Positions 25,787 through 36,300 of a stretch of DNA of 64,000 nucleotides are shown here, piece by piece. Within the stretch, counting starts at the first letter, position 1; each line of letters starts with the position of its first letter. Source of the DNA: Endozoicomonas sp965232255 (GTDB taxonomy: Bacteria; Pseudomonadota; Gammaproteobacteria; Pseudomonadales; Endozoicomonadaceae); the NCBI GenBank assembly GCA_965232255.1, contig OZ246962.1:3162001-3226000 (forward strand). The letters are read 5' to 3'. Made by a program: the position numbers and the translations under genes. The notes under the pieces are model-generated. The model did no database searches. It worked only from the letters and a program-made list of their open reading frames with translations, and was not told the DNA's origin.

Positions 25787-27748
25787 TTATACATTGTCCG
25801 GGATATTTTGTCTCGTGTGTGTCCAAAAACTTCTGATGACCTGTGCTGCATTGCGAGTAAATGTGTATCCCGCCATCGAGCCCAGTGCGTTAAACAGTCC
25901 GCCCTGAACCACAGCAGCTGCCAGAAAGCTCTTACTGACCACTGACCTGACAAAGACTTTTGCGGAACCATCTGGCACCATTGGCTCAATATATTGCAGA
26001 TAGACGTGTTCACCAAGGCCCAGTGCCAACCCAACATTTCCCCCAAAAAGAAATCCCCGGCCACTGTTGTACAACCAAGTGTACCTGGTTGGCAACGGTG
26101 TAAAGGAGAATAGCTCGTCCATCAATCCCGTCACCGCCCCGTATCTAAAGCCCATTCTGGACTGATCAAATAGGGAGAAATCTTGAGAACTTGTCGGTTC
26201 TTGCCTATCGGTGCAGTCGAGTTGCCAGGACGGGTCCAGTTGAAAAAAGGCCGTCGCATTGCCAAGCAGCATATCGGCATGCTCTTTACCGAGCGCCAGA
26301 GTCGTTCTTGGAGCAGGGTTGCCTGGTGAATTCTGAAATATCCTGAAATTAGCTTCTGTGGCCCGGAAATCCCAGTCCTGTAACGGTGAACTAAACAACG
26401 TTAGCAGTTTATCAGTGACGTTTTGATGGAATAAAACGTCGTAGTTGTAGTCCTTCTCGTTGTCTCCTCCTATTAGCGGGATAATAGAAAATTCACGACT
26501 ACTTCTGACTGATTGTAGGCACTGAGTATGATCAAGAGCATTCCTGCATATTTCGGGTGTGGCCAATTTCGCGCCCGCACCACAACATAAATGAATGGTC
26601 GCGGTGGCTGATAATTTACCAATATCATCAACCAGTGATTGCAGAGCTATCCGCAACAGCGGCTCCAGCACCAATCCCGACATGATGCTTTGTAACTCAT
26701 ATAAACTGAGCGCGCACCCCATGACGACAGGGCAAACCAAAACGTCTACTCGTTGCAAGTCGTAACAGTGTTGGAAGCAAATCACTTCTGCTGGGCGGAC
26801 CAGACCATGCGCCAGGTTTTTCACGCCGACCGCTGCCCCAATGAATTGATCACCCTCGGCAAGATGACGCCCTCGGGCAAGGAAGTTTTTTGCTGTGTCC
26901 CCAGCCATGGCTAGCCAGGGCAAACCCTGCAAGTGGTTAATGATCCGGATAACACCCCGAGTCAACGCCTCAGCCAGAGCCCCTGAACCAAACTCGTTGA
27001 ACGATTGATGGAGCCCGGAAGAAAAAGAAAAACTGCGAATGAACTCTGACACACGTAGATCCGTGCCAAGTCGTTTGAGCAACGTCAAGATAAATTCGCT
27101 GTCTGCGTAGATGCCAGGAACAGGTGTTCTGAAAGTACAGCCATTGATGGTATTTAGCTGAAACATCATACGCAAATTGATGAAAACCGCTGATCTGACA
27201 GCCGCTGGCGTGCTCGGCTGAATGGGTATCAGGCTGTCAGCATCAACCACAGCGAGCCGATGTAACCGTTTATCTCGGGAAAAGGCGTAGTCCGGGCACA
27301 GCAATTTGAGAATATTGGCTCTAAGCAAGCTATCCAGACTGCTTTTTTCGCTGTTAGCAAAAGACAACTCCCATAAGTTGCGCAGCAATTCCGGTATGGG
27401 GTTAGCGCCATATTTCTTGTGGACAAACTTCATGATGGCTTTAGAAGACACAAACCTAACGTTTCTGTCTGCCAGTCGTTGGTAAAGTGTGCTGTTACCA
27501 CTGACAAAGCGTTGCAGCGCAGTCCTGGAGTTATCATCAACAATAATGATGCTGCTGCTGGTTTTCGTCGCCCGGGTACTTTTGCTAACGGCAAATTTAT
27601 CTAGGCTTTTTTCCAGCCAGACAAAGGAGTCTTGACTCTTTCCCACTACCGGCATGCACAGTGCCCTTTGCACCGGCTTGTGGCCGGATCGTGTGTCGTA
27701 CAAAGTGCCAACCATCGCGTCCTGCGGTTGTCGACTGGTTACTTGCAT
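25787..27748 (-). CDS. Large unknown protein with glycosyltransferase-like DxD segment; effector candidate
   Basis: A 653-residue protein I do not recognise with certainty. Residues ~128-180 read SLDSLLRANILKLLC ... LHRLAVVDADSLIP. This resembles the core of large toxin-type glycosyltransferases, where an LLR-x-x-IL-type helix precedes a hydrophobic strand ending in DxD, the metal and nucleotide-sugar site (here DAD). Residues ~40-75 could be the preceding Rossmann strands. The rest, including a Gly-rich tail (FLFGGNVGLALGLG and AAAVVQGGLFNALGSMAG) that may insert in membranes, is unassigned. There is no signal peptide. The ATG at 27748 has a GGGGAGAAAATAA ribosome site. The gene is isolated among gene-poor DNA. 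A host-directed glycosyltransferase effector is possible; this is inference. Confidence 0.55.
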   Translation of the reverse strand: MQVTSRQPQDAMVGTLYDTRSGHKPVQRALCMPVVGKSQDSFVWLEKSLDKFAVSKSTRATKTSSSIIIVDDNSRTALQRFVSGNSTLYQRLADRNVRFVSSKAIMKFVHKKYGANPIPELLRNLWELSFANSEKSSLDSLLRANILKLLCPDYAFSRDKRLHRLAVVDADSLIPIQPSTPAAVRSAVFINLRMMFQLNTINGCTFRTPVPGIYADSEFILTLLKRLGTDLRVSEFIRSFSFSSGLHQSFNEFGSGALAEALTRGVIRIINHLQGLPWLAMAGDTAKNFLARGRHLAEGDQFIGAAVGVKNLAHGLVRPAEVICFQHCYDLQRVDVLVCPVVMGCALSLYELQSIMSGLVLEPLLRIALQSLVDDIGKLSATATIHLCCGAGAKLATPEICRNALDHTQCLQSVRSSREFSIIPLIGGDNEKDYNYDVLFHQNVTDKLLTLFSSPLQDWDFRATEANFRIFQNSPGNPAPRTTLALGKEHADMLLGNATAFFQLDPSWQLDCTDRQEPTSSQDFSLFDQSRMGFRYGAVTGLMDELFSFTPLPTRYTWLYNSGRGFLFGGNVGLALGLGEHVYLQYIEPMVPDGSAKVFVRSVVSKSFLAAAVVQGGLFNALGSMAGYTFTRNAAQVIRSFWTHTRQNIPDNV

Positions 27749-28071
27749 TTATTTTCTCCCCGGTCGATTGTTTTTTGCCAAACTGATGTTTTTTGCCGAA
27801 CCACTATAGCTCTTCAGTCAAATATCGCCTGATGATTTGTTGGTTGGTACATCATTGGGAGCGAATATTAAGTTCTGTCAATGGCAACGCAAAAGTGTGA
27901 CTCGCAGTTCTGTAACAAGCGGTTCTGTGACAAGTAGTTTTGTGACAAGAGCACCCGCAAACCAGTGGCAGCAGATTAGCCAGTCACCACCAGTTCATGT
28001 TCATGTGTCCAGTGTCGTTCAAACAACGGATGTTGAAATCTGCTACCGACCGGCACGGTGTTATCAGGTTG
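27749..28071. other. Intergenic region with short direct repeats
   Basis: No gene is supported. Three imperfect copies of a TTCTGTGACAAG-like unit lie in tandem near 27905-27950, and TTTTTTGCCAAACTGATG / TTTTTTGCCGAACCACT form a second short repeat near 27770-27805. It should hold the promoter of the 653-residue protein on the minus strand. Confidence 0.4.
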
Positions 28072-29124
28072 TCAAAAGGGTACGGGATATTGGCGGAAAA
28101 CAGCATTAATGTCCGCCACGGCCTCGGCAGAAAGGGGCGAGCGATAAGCGTCAATATCTTCTTTGAGTTGCGCTAAAGAGGTAGCGCCAATAATAGTAGA
28201 GGTCACTCCTGCGGTCTGATAAACCCAGCCAAGAGCCAACTGCACTAGTGATATACCGTGGCGTTCGGCCACGGCCAAATACGCCTCAATAGCTTCATGG
28301 GTCGTCGGCGTATTCCGCAGCAAACCGTTGCGCTGGCGGATCGACCATCGGGAGCCCGGAGGCAGCTGGCCATTTCGGTATTTGCCGGTTAATACCCCAC
28401 CAGCCAGCGGTGACCAGGGCAAATAAGCGACATCGTTAAGCACACAAGATTCCAGCAGGTAGGGAGAGTCCTTGGCATGAAGCAGGCTAAACTCGTTCTG
28501 GATTGATACTACCCGAGGTAAGTTGTGACGCTCGCTGAGACGAATATACTCACCAATGCCCCAGGGCGTATCATCCGATAAACCAAAGTAACGAATCTTG
28601 CCCGCTGCCATGCACTGCTCCAGGATCCGGAGAATATCCACCATCTCTGCTTCCTGGCGGCCACGGTCCATTTGGGTGGTGGGCACCATACCGGGCCAGT
28701 GTCGGCCAAAGTGTGGCGACACCCGGTTAGGCCAGTGCAGCTGATAAAGATCAATACAGTCAGTGTGCAGACGCTTAAGTGACTCGTCCACCGCCTTTTT
28801 AATGGTCGCACCGCTGATCGGACTGCCATCGCGAATCCAGGATAAACCGCCGCCGGCGATTTTGGTCGCCAGCACCAGCTGACCGCGCCGACTCGGATTG
28901 GCTTTCAGCCAGGCGCCGATGCATCGCTCGGTTTCACCTGCGGTTTCGGCATCAGGAGGGACCGGGTACATTTCGGCGGTATCAATAAAATTCACCCCCT
29001 GGTCCAGGGCGTAGTCAATCTGCTCAAACGCCTCGGTTTGCGTGTTCTGTCGCCCCCAGGTCATGGAACCCAGACAAATCCGCGTTACTTCCAGATCGCT
29101 GCATCCCAGTTTGATTTTTTCCAC
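28072..29124 (-). CDS. tas: Aldo/keto reductase, Tas-like
   Basis: A 350-residue NADP(H)-dependent aldo-keto reductase of the Tas type. The catalytic tetrad is visible: Asp48 and Tyr53 in NFIDTAEMYPVP, Lys88 in LVLATK and His130 in YQLHWPNR. The AEMYPVPP string and the insert before the Lys are typical of E. coli Tas rather than general reductases. The physiological substrate is unknown. The ATG is at 29124 and the gene is monocistronic. Confidence 0.88.
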   Translation of the reverse strand: MEKIKLGCSDLEVTRICLGSMTWGRQNTQTEAFEQIDYALDQGVNFIDTAEMYPVPPDAETAGETERCIGAWLKANPSRRGQLVLATKIAGGGLSWIRDGSPISGATIKKAVDESLKRLHTDCIDLYQLHWPNRVSPHFGRHWPGMVPTTQMDRGRQEAEMVDILRILEQCMAAGKIRYFGLSDDTPWGIGEYIRLSERHNLPRVVSIQNEFSLLHAKDSPYLLESCVLNDVAYLPWSPLAGGVLTGKYRNGQLPPGSRWSIRQRNGLLRNTPTTHEAIEAYLAVAERHGISLVQLALGWVYQTAGVTSTIIGATSLAQLKEDIDAYRSPLSAEAVADINAVFRQYPVPF

Positions 29125-29212
29125 AGTCTCACTCCTGCATGGTGAAAATAGCTTCGACCAGATAGAAAAACACAGCCAGGGAAATTAGCAAATAAGGAAA
29201 TGACTTTGCCTG

Positions 29213-29467
29213 CTACTGCCCGGCAATCCGGTACAAATGTTTGATGAATGTTTCAGCATCGCCCCGGTCAGCAGACTCAAGCCCGAACTTATTGTGGAAA
29301 TAGATATTCAGACAACACTGGCGATTACGCAGTACCACCGTATAACCATCATCCAGAGACTGAGCCGTAATCCCCTCCAGATGATAACCATCTTCCGCTT
29401 TTTCGCCTTTTTCCAGGATAGAGGCAAAGGCTCGCAGGCATTTTGCTATGTCGATGTGATGGTCCAT
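29213..29467 (-). CDS. DUF3081 family protein
   Basis: An ~84-residue protein matching DUF3081, a small family found in marine gammaproteobacteria with no known function. Diagnostic parts are an N-terminal helix with ILEKGEKAEDGYHLEGITA, DGYTVVLRN and the closing IYFHNKFGLES. The ATG at 29467 has GGGAGC six bases upstream, which decides against the longer TTG frame at 29485. Confidence 0.75.
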   Translation of the reverse strand: MDHHIDIAKCLRAFASILEKGEKAEDGYHLEGITAQSLDDGYTVVLRNRQCCLNIYFHNKFGLESADRGDAETFIKHLYRIAGQ

Positions 29468-29566
29468 GAACGTGCTCCCGTGCAATGCTCAAGGTTTACG
29501 CTCTTATTGTGGCTGCTCTCCAGCCTATCGGGCAAGGCTCCCAATCCGAATATTTCATAAACGTTG

Positions 29567-29785
29567 CTACAGCGCAAATGACTGAGGTTTTTTTAGACGC
29601 GGCGCTCGCAGTGCAATGTATGATGAAGCAGGTGTATTCCCGACCCACACGTTCTGTTTCCAATAGCCAAGCTGTGATGGCCTGACGCCGTTTTGTCGGC
29701 CCCAGGCCTTTTGGCTCAGTCTGCCGTCATGCCATGCTTCGACTCGTTGCGGCCATTGTGCTTTAGTGGTTTTTGGATTGGTCAT
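29567..29785 (-). pseudogene. IS66-type TnpA remnant
   Basis: About 72 codons with the helix-turn-helix of the IS66 accessory protein TnpA: WPQRVEAWHDGRLSQKAW, then NGVRPSQLGYWK. The C-terminal part (ASSYIALRAP..KPQSFAL) resembles the linker before the normally longer tail, and tnpB and tnpC are absent, so this is a fragment of an IS66-family element. The start is an ATG at 29785, directly against the opposite-strand IS4 fragment. Confidence 0.65.
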
Positions 29786-29789
29786 CAGA

Positions 29790-30053
29790 CGCTGTAGGGG
29801 ACAAAACTTTTGGGGGACAGACAGGATGGACAAGCTACTCGGACTTTTGTCCATTGCATTCACGTGGTGCTTGACCATTGGCCACTGGAAGCATAGAGAC
29901 ATAGCGATGCTACCCTTGAATAAGCACTATCGACCAGCCAAAAGTCTATTCAGACTGAGGTTGGATATGCTCAGGCAGGTATTGAAAAACCAGTGCACAA
30001 AGAGCGATGAGAGCACCTTTCAGATTTTGCTGGATGTTTTGTCTCCTATATAG
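29790..30053 (+). pseudogene. IS4-type transposase C-terminal remnant
   Basis: The open frame here encodes RGQNFWGTDRMDKLLGLL, SIAFTWCLTIGHW and AKSLFRLRLDMLRQVL. This is the usual end of IS4-group DDE transposases: the helix after the catalytic Glu, then a DRxxKLxALLxIAF-like run and a K-K-x-x-R-x-A-x-S-x-F-R tail. The catalytic core is missing. With the adjoining IS66 scrap it marks an old insertion hot spot just left of the tandem paralogue array. Confidence 0.65.
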
Positions 30054-30077
30054 CTCAATCATATTGATCAAAGTCAA

Positions 30078-30260
30078 TTGAGCTCGGAGATTTATTCGGA
30101 AGATGAGGTAGCGCAAAAGAATAGAACGGATTTTTACAACCTCAATGGTCGACTTAATCTCGGTGCATACAATGTCACATTTCCATTACTTTCACTGATG
30201 AACGGCCTGATCCGTATGGTGATCCGTGTACCGATGACGGATGGTGGAAGAACGTATTGA
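30078..30260 (+). pseudogene. C-terminal stump of a third tandem-array paralogue
   Basis: Its 60 codons match the last ~60 residues of both big genes that follow: FYNLNGRLNLG, TFPLLSLMNGLIRMV and TDGGRTY against FYNINGRLNLG, TFPFISLMNGLTRMV and TDGGRIY. The stop codon lies 3,081 bp before that of copy 1, which equals the repeat period. It is the relic of an earlier array member, truncated on its left near the IS4 remnant. Confidence 0.85.
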
Positions 30261-30314
30261 TTGCGCCCTTTTCCAACATCGTATCCTTTGCGGGGAAAAC
30301 ACAGGAAAATTTTT

Positions 30315-33300
30315 ATGATACCAACCACGTCCGTCCAGACCACACATTGCAAGGTAACCAGCGAACCAACGGACACACCTGATGATTTAAAAAAAGACCA
30401 AGGCCAGTCAATGCCGCAGGTCTCGACAAAAGTCAGAAAACCTGGCCATAAGAGACCTATGGAACCACAAACATGGAGTGCAACGAATGACATCAAAAAA
30501 CGTAAGCTGGTGCCAGTTAATGAACGGTCTTATATTCCTGCCGCCCATCCTGTATGCCTGCAACCATCGATACATGGTCGTTTGGATCCGCAATTGAAAG
30601 CCTGCTTAATTCGATATGTCGAAACAAGCTCCCGAAATGAGCCTGTTCCGGTGGAAGATTATAAAACATTATTTAACTATTTCCGTTACCCGCTACCTAA
30701 CATGGATATCTCATTGCTAGACACTGAAGATCTTGAACATTTATGCGAACAAGGTTTCTTGCTAGAGAAAATACCAGCTAAAAGAATCACCAGAAATCTT
30801 TGTCTGCTAGCCTGCACTCGTAATGGCGTGAATCTGAAAGATGTGCCTCCGACCTTAAAAGATTTTGATATTTGTAAAATTGCCTGTATAAAAAAATCAG
30901 GCATGATAACAGAGGTCCCGGAAAACATACTCTCCATGTGGAAACGCAGTGGCTTTCTGGAAAAGCTATGTTCAATCGATAAATATATCATCTATTACAT
31001 GTCTAGAGCTGATATCACATATCCGATGATTGTGGAGGGGTGTAAAGCAGGCCTCCTTGCGTATAAATTTATTGCAGAAGATCACCCCAAAAGAAATGAG
31101 TTGATAAAGATTACCTTTGAGCGCAATCTTGTGGCTCTCGGGGACTTTTCTGCTGAAATGCAAACCCCTGAGATTTTCCGTTGCGCCTGTGAGCGACGTG
31201 GTGCTGCACTTCAATATGTTCCTGTTAAGAACAGAGACTTTGATCTTTGTAAGATCGCCGTTGAAAATGATGCGACCGCTCTTCGCTATCTTAATCCGCT
31301 ATTAACCGATAAAGAGCGTGAACAGATTTATTGGATTGCTTGTACCAATAGTGCCGAATCACTGAGGTACATTCCCCAATCCGCTTTAAACTATGCTTTA
31401 TGCAAGCAAGCATGCCTGAATCCGGATATTCGAGCCACTTTTATATATCTACCGCATCATCTGAGCAATATTGAAAAGAAAGATCTTTATTACACCGCCT
31501 TTTCATCCACCAAGGGTAAAATACTTATTAATCCTGATCCATCTATCATAGCCATGATAAAATGGCATGATGATATCTATCATCATGCTTATCATTTTTG
31601 GGAAAATGCCATAAAAAAAGATGCCTTGGCCTATTTCGACATACCTCCGACGTTCAGAACAGCTGATCATTGGAATCTTGCTTTAAAATCAGAACTATCC
31701 CCGGAATTTCTTGAGGCAGTTAATGATCTGAAAAGCTTATCCAGGTTACCTTATATATCGATTTCCAAGCAGCACTATTTCCTGAGCCACTCAAAAAAAA
31801 GCATCGATGAAAAGATACAATTTATTGAGTTAGTCGATGGCAATGGACTGCAACCGTGCACATCATCATCGGCAAAAAGCCTTATTACCACCACGTCACC
31901 TTTACACACTGACGTCAGAAACCCGTTTCTGATGGATTTGATCATAACAGCCTATAACAGTGTGGGTTTTGAACCCGCAAATCTTTGGCTGGGTAAACAG
32001 ATCGATAGCGATGTAAAAAACAATGTCGCAGTCTTTCCGATCATTGACATTCCGGAACCACTATTGGCTGAAAATCACCAATATCAGGAAATCGTGGGAG
32101 GGCGAACCATTCAGTTCATGGCGCAGAAGAAAACCGAAAACTGTACCTACTTTAAATTTCGGCGCGAAGGCGAACCATTACAGGAGTTGGCCCGAGAAGG
32201 GCTGTTGTATCAATACCTCGACCGTCACCCTGAAATAAAAATGCAGTTTAAAAGCCAATTGCCCTCACTGTCCGGATTTATGAAAATACCTTTGGACGAA
32301 CACCTGGAAACGACCCTCAAAACATTCCCAGACCCAGTGGAAATCATCGAAGAAAATGGGCAACGGTTTGTTCACGTATTTTCTTACACGGCTTCAAAAG
32401 ACTATGCAAAATACGCTTATGTGGCTGATTCAGATCCGGACAAGCCGTGCAATAAACCGGAACAGGCTATACTGGATGCCTGTGACGATTGGAGTAAAAT
32501 GGCCGGCATGGGGCTGGTTCTCACCAACATGGTACCCGCTTTTCATGACACCAAATCTGGGCGCCGCTGGGTTGCACTGTTCAGTGTTTTTAACGTGAAC
32601 AACAAGGCGACACATCCCGGAACATTCGGTGCCTGGAACACCGACGCTACCTGCAAGCCGGATATTGGACACTCGGGTATCCGGGATATCGGCGACTATG
32701 AGTTTTTTGGCCAAATCAAAAGCTGCCTGCAGCAAAAAGACACTCAGGACTCGATACATCCCTGGTCAGTCTCACAAAGACTGGCGCTGGCTAATGCCAT
32801 GAGTGAAATGATTCTGACTGCGGTATTGCTTCGGTCACGATTGCGCCAATCGTTTGCAGAGTACCACTACCAAAACCCGGAGGCTGTTGCAGAGACAGCA
32901 AGTTTCATTGAGTGCGCCTGCAATAAGTTGCTGGCCGGATTCAACACATCAAACGCTTCAGAGGAGCAGCCGGATCACCTGTTGCAGGCAACGCTCCGGT
33001 GTTCAGACGCGGAGTATCAACAATGGCTACACCGGGCCGCACAAGAGGTAGTGTACTGGACTGCGCTGCAACCCGGTGAAGAGCAATACGAACAGTTGCA
33101 GCAGAGCCGATTTGATCACTCCCAGTGCTACCTTAATCATTTCTCCAGTCAGAGAAAACTAAGCTTGGAGCTTTATCCTGAGGCAACGCAAAAGAATAAG
33201 AAAGATGCGCATTTTTACAACATCAATGGACGACTGAATCTCGGAATAAATAATGGCACATTTCCATTCATTTCACTGATGAACGGCCTGACTCGTATGG

Positions 33301-33341
33301 TGACCGGAGTCCTGATGACGGATGGTGGAAGAATATATTGA
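30315..33341 (+). CDS. Tandem paralogue 1: large repeat protein with bipartite NLS-like motif; effector candidate
   Basis: A ~1,008-residue protein with no named family that I can assign overall. Near residues 46-64 is KR, 13 residues, then KKRK, which resembles a eukaryotic bipartite nuclear localisation signal. Residues ~155-380 are ~35-45-residue helical repeats of DUF4116-like style (ALQYVP..NRDFDLCKIAVEN, then ALRYL). Around residue 612 a segment (YFKFRREGEPL...EGLLYQYL) recalls the beta3-Lys/alphaC-Glu of a kinase N-lobe, but catalytic-loop motifs are not evident. The last 60 residues are shared with copy 2 and the stump. There is no signal peptide or membrane segment. The ATG at 30315 has AGGAAAA just upstream, and the same leader precedes copy 2. 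A type III or similar secreted, host-acting protein is plausible but unproven. Confidence 0.7.
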   Translation: MIPTTSVQTTHCKVTSEPTDTPDDLKKDQGQSMPQVSTKVRKPGHKRPMEPQTWSATNDIKKRKLVPVNERSYIPAAHPVCLQPSIHGRLDPQLKACLIRYVETSSRNEPVPVEDYKTLFNYFRYPLPNMDISLLDTEDLEHLCEQGFLLEKIPAKRITRNLCLLACTRNGVNLKDVPPTLKDFDICKIACIKKSGMITEVPENILSMWKRSGFLEKLCSIDKYIIYYMSRADITYPMIVEGCKAGLLAYKFIAEDHPKRNELIKITFERNLVALGDFSAEMQTPEIFRCACERRGAALQYVPVKNRDFDLCKIAVENDATALRYLNPLLTDKEREQIYWIACTNSAESLRYIPQSALNYALCKQACLNPDIRATFIYLPHHLSNIEKKDLYYTAFSSTKGKILINPDPSIIAMIKWHDDIYHHAYHFWENAIKKDALAYFDIPPTFRTADHWNLALKSELSPEFLEAVNDLKSLSRLPYISISKQHYFLSHSKKSIDEKIQFIELVDGNGLQPCTSSSAKSLITTTSPLHTDVRNPFLMDLIITAYNSVGFEPANLWLGKQIDSDVKNNVAVFPIIDIPEPLLAENHQYQEIVGGRTIQFMAQKKTENCTYFKFRREGEPLQELAREGLLYQYLDRHPEIKMQFKSQLPSLSGFMKIPLDEHLETTLKTFPDPVEIIEENGQRFVHVFSYTASKDYAKYAYVADSDPDKPCNKPEQAILDACDDWSKMAGMGLVLTNMVPAFHDTKSGRRWVALFSVFNVNNKATHPGTFGAWNTDATCKPDIGHSGIRDIGDYEFFGQIKSCLQQKDTQDSIHPWSVSQRLALANAMSEMILTAVLLRSRLRQSFAEYHYQNPEAVAETASFIECACNKLLAGFNTSNASEEQPDHLLQATLRCSDAEYQQWLHRAAQEVVYWTALQPGEEQYEQLQQSRFDHSQCYLNHFSSQRKLSLELYPEATQKNKKDAHFYNINGRLNLGINNGTFPFISLMNGLTRMVTGVLMTDGGRIY

Positions 33342-33396
33342 TTGCGCCCTTTTCTCGACATCGCACCCTTTGCGGGGAAAACATAGGAAAAATTTT

Positions 33397-36300
33397 ATGA
33401 TACCAACCACACCCGTCCAGACCACACACTGCTGGGTAACCAGCGAACCAATGGACACACCTGATAATTTAAAAAAAGACCTCGGCCAGTCAATGCCCTC
33501 GGCCTCAGCAAAAGTTAGAAAACCTGGCCATAAGAGACCTATGGAACCACAAACATGGGGTGCAACGAACGACATCAAAAAACGTAAGCTGCTGCCAGTT
33601 AATGAACGGTCTTATATTGCGGCAGCACATCCTGTAGGACCGCAACCATCGATACATGGTCGTTTAGATCCGCAATTAAAAGCCTGTTTAATTCGATATG
33701 TCGAAACAAGCTCCCGAAATGAGCCTGTTCCGGTGGAAGATTATAAAACATTATTTAACTATTTCCGTTACCCGCTACCCAACATGGATCTCTCATTGCT
33801 GGACACTGAAGATCTTGAACATTTATGTGAACAGGGGTTCTCTCTGGGGCAAATACCAGCTAAAAGAATCACCAGAAATCTTTGTCTGCTAGCCTGCTCT
33901 CGTGATAGCGCGAATCTGGACCATGTGCCCCTGGTCTTAAAAGACTCCGAAGTTTGTAAAGTTGCATGTACACAAAATCCACACAAGATAAACAAAGTTC
34001 CTGACAACGTACTCTCAGCGTGGAGACGCAGTGGTTTTCTGGAAAAGCTATTTTCAATGGATAAATATATCATCTATCGCATGTCTAGAGCTGATATCAC
34101 ATATCCGATGATTGTGGATGGGTGTAAAGCGGGCGTTCTCGCGTATAAATTCATCGCAGAAGATCATCCCAAAAGAAATGAGTTGCTAAAGATTACCTTT
34201 GAGCGCAATCTTTTGGCTCTCAAGCATTTTCCTGCTGAAATGCAAACTCCCGATATTTTCCGTCTTGCCTGTGAGCGCAGCGGTGATGCCATTCAATACG
34301 TCCCTGAAAAAGACAGAGACTTTGATCTTTGTAAGATCGCCGTTGGAAATAACCCGGTTGCTCTTCGCTATCTTAATCCGAGATTAACCGATCAAGAGCG
34401 TGAACAGATTTATTGGATTGCTTGTACCCATAGTGCCGAATCACTGAGATACGTTCCCCAATCCTATTTAAACTATGCTTTATTCAAGCAAGCATGCCTG
34501 AATCCAAAAATTGAATACTACTTTGAATATCTACCGCAGCATTTTAGCCATATAGAAAAGAAAGCTCTTTTTTACACAGCTTTTACATCTACCAAGGGTA
34601 AAATAGTCCTTTGTAAATCTGACAAAACTGTCATAGCCATGATAGAGGAATTCGATGATATATATCAGCTCGCCTGTCATGTTTGGGAAAATGCCATAAA
34701 AAAAGATGCCTTGGCCTATTTCGACATACCCCCACTGTTCAGAACAGCTGATCATTGGAATCTTGCTTTAAAATCAGAACTATGCCCGGATTTTTTTGAG
34801 GCAGTTAATGATCTGAAAAGCTTATCCAGGCTACCTTATATACCGGTTTCCAAACAGCACTCTTTCCTGAGCAACTCAAAAAAAAGCCTCGATGAAAAGA
34901 TACGATTCATTGAGTTAGTTGATGGCAATGGATTGCAACCTGGCAAACCACCATCAGCAAAAAACCTTGTGACAACCACATCACCTTTACACAATGAAGT
35001 CAGAAACCCGTTTCTGATGGATTTGATCACAACAGCCTATAACTGCGCGGGTTTTGAACCCGCCAATCTTTGGCTGGGTAAACAGATCCATAGCGATGTA
35101 AAAAACAATGCCACTGTCTTTCCGATCACTGACATTCCGGAACCACTATTGGCTGAAAATTACCAATATCAGGAAATCGTGGGAGGGCGAACCATTCAGT
35201 TCATAGCGCAGGAGAAAAGCGAAAACAGTATCTACTTTAAATTCCGGCGAAAGGGCGAACCGTTACAGGAGTTGGCCGGAGAAGGACTGTTGTATCAATA
35301 CCTCGACCGTCACCCTGAAATCAAAATGCAGTTTAAAAGCCAATTGCCCTCACTGTCCGGATTTATGAAAATACCTTTGGACGAACATCTGAAAACGACC
35401 CTCAAAACATTCCCCGACCCAGTGGAAATCATCGAAGAAAATGGGCAACAGTTTGTTCACGTATTTTCTTACACGGCTGCAACAGAGTATGCAAAATACG
35501 CTTATGTGGCTGATTCAGACCCAGGCAAGCCGTTCAATAAATCGGAACAGGCTATACTGGATGCCTGTGACGATTGGAGTAAAATGGCCCGCATGGGACT
35601 GGTTCTCACCGGCATGTTACCCGCTTTCCATGACACCCTATCTGCCCGTCGATGGGTCGCACTGTTCGGTGTTTTTAACGTGAACAATAAGGCGACACAT
35701 CCCGGAACATTCGGTGCCTGGAACACCGATGCTACCTGCAAGCCGGATGTTGGACACTCAGGTATTCGGGATATCGGCGACTATGAGTTGTTTGGCCAAA
35801 TCAAAAGCTGCCTGCAGCAACATGATACTCAGGACTCGATACATCCCTGGTCAGTCTCACAAAGACTGGCGCTGGCTAATGCCATGAGTGAAATGATTCT
35901 GACTGCGGTATTGCTTCGGTCACGATTGCGCCAACCGTTTGCAGAGTACCACTACCAAAACCCGGAGGCTGTCGCAGAGACAGCAAGTTTCATTGAATGC
36001 GCCTGCAATAAGTTGCTGGCCGGATTCAACGCATCAAACGCTTCAGAAGAGCAAACGAGCACCCTGTTGCAGGCAACGCTCCGATGTTCAGACGCGGAGT
36101 ATCAACAATGGCTACACCGGGCGGCACAAGAGGTAGTGTATTGGACTGCGCTGCAACCCGGTGAAGAGCAATACGAACAGTTGCCACAGAGTCGGTTTGA
36201 TCACGCCCAGTGCTACCTTAACCATGCCACCGGTCAGAGAAAATTAAGCCCGGAGCTTTATCCGGAAGCTGAGGCAACGCAAAAGAAAGAAGTAGATTTT

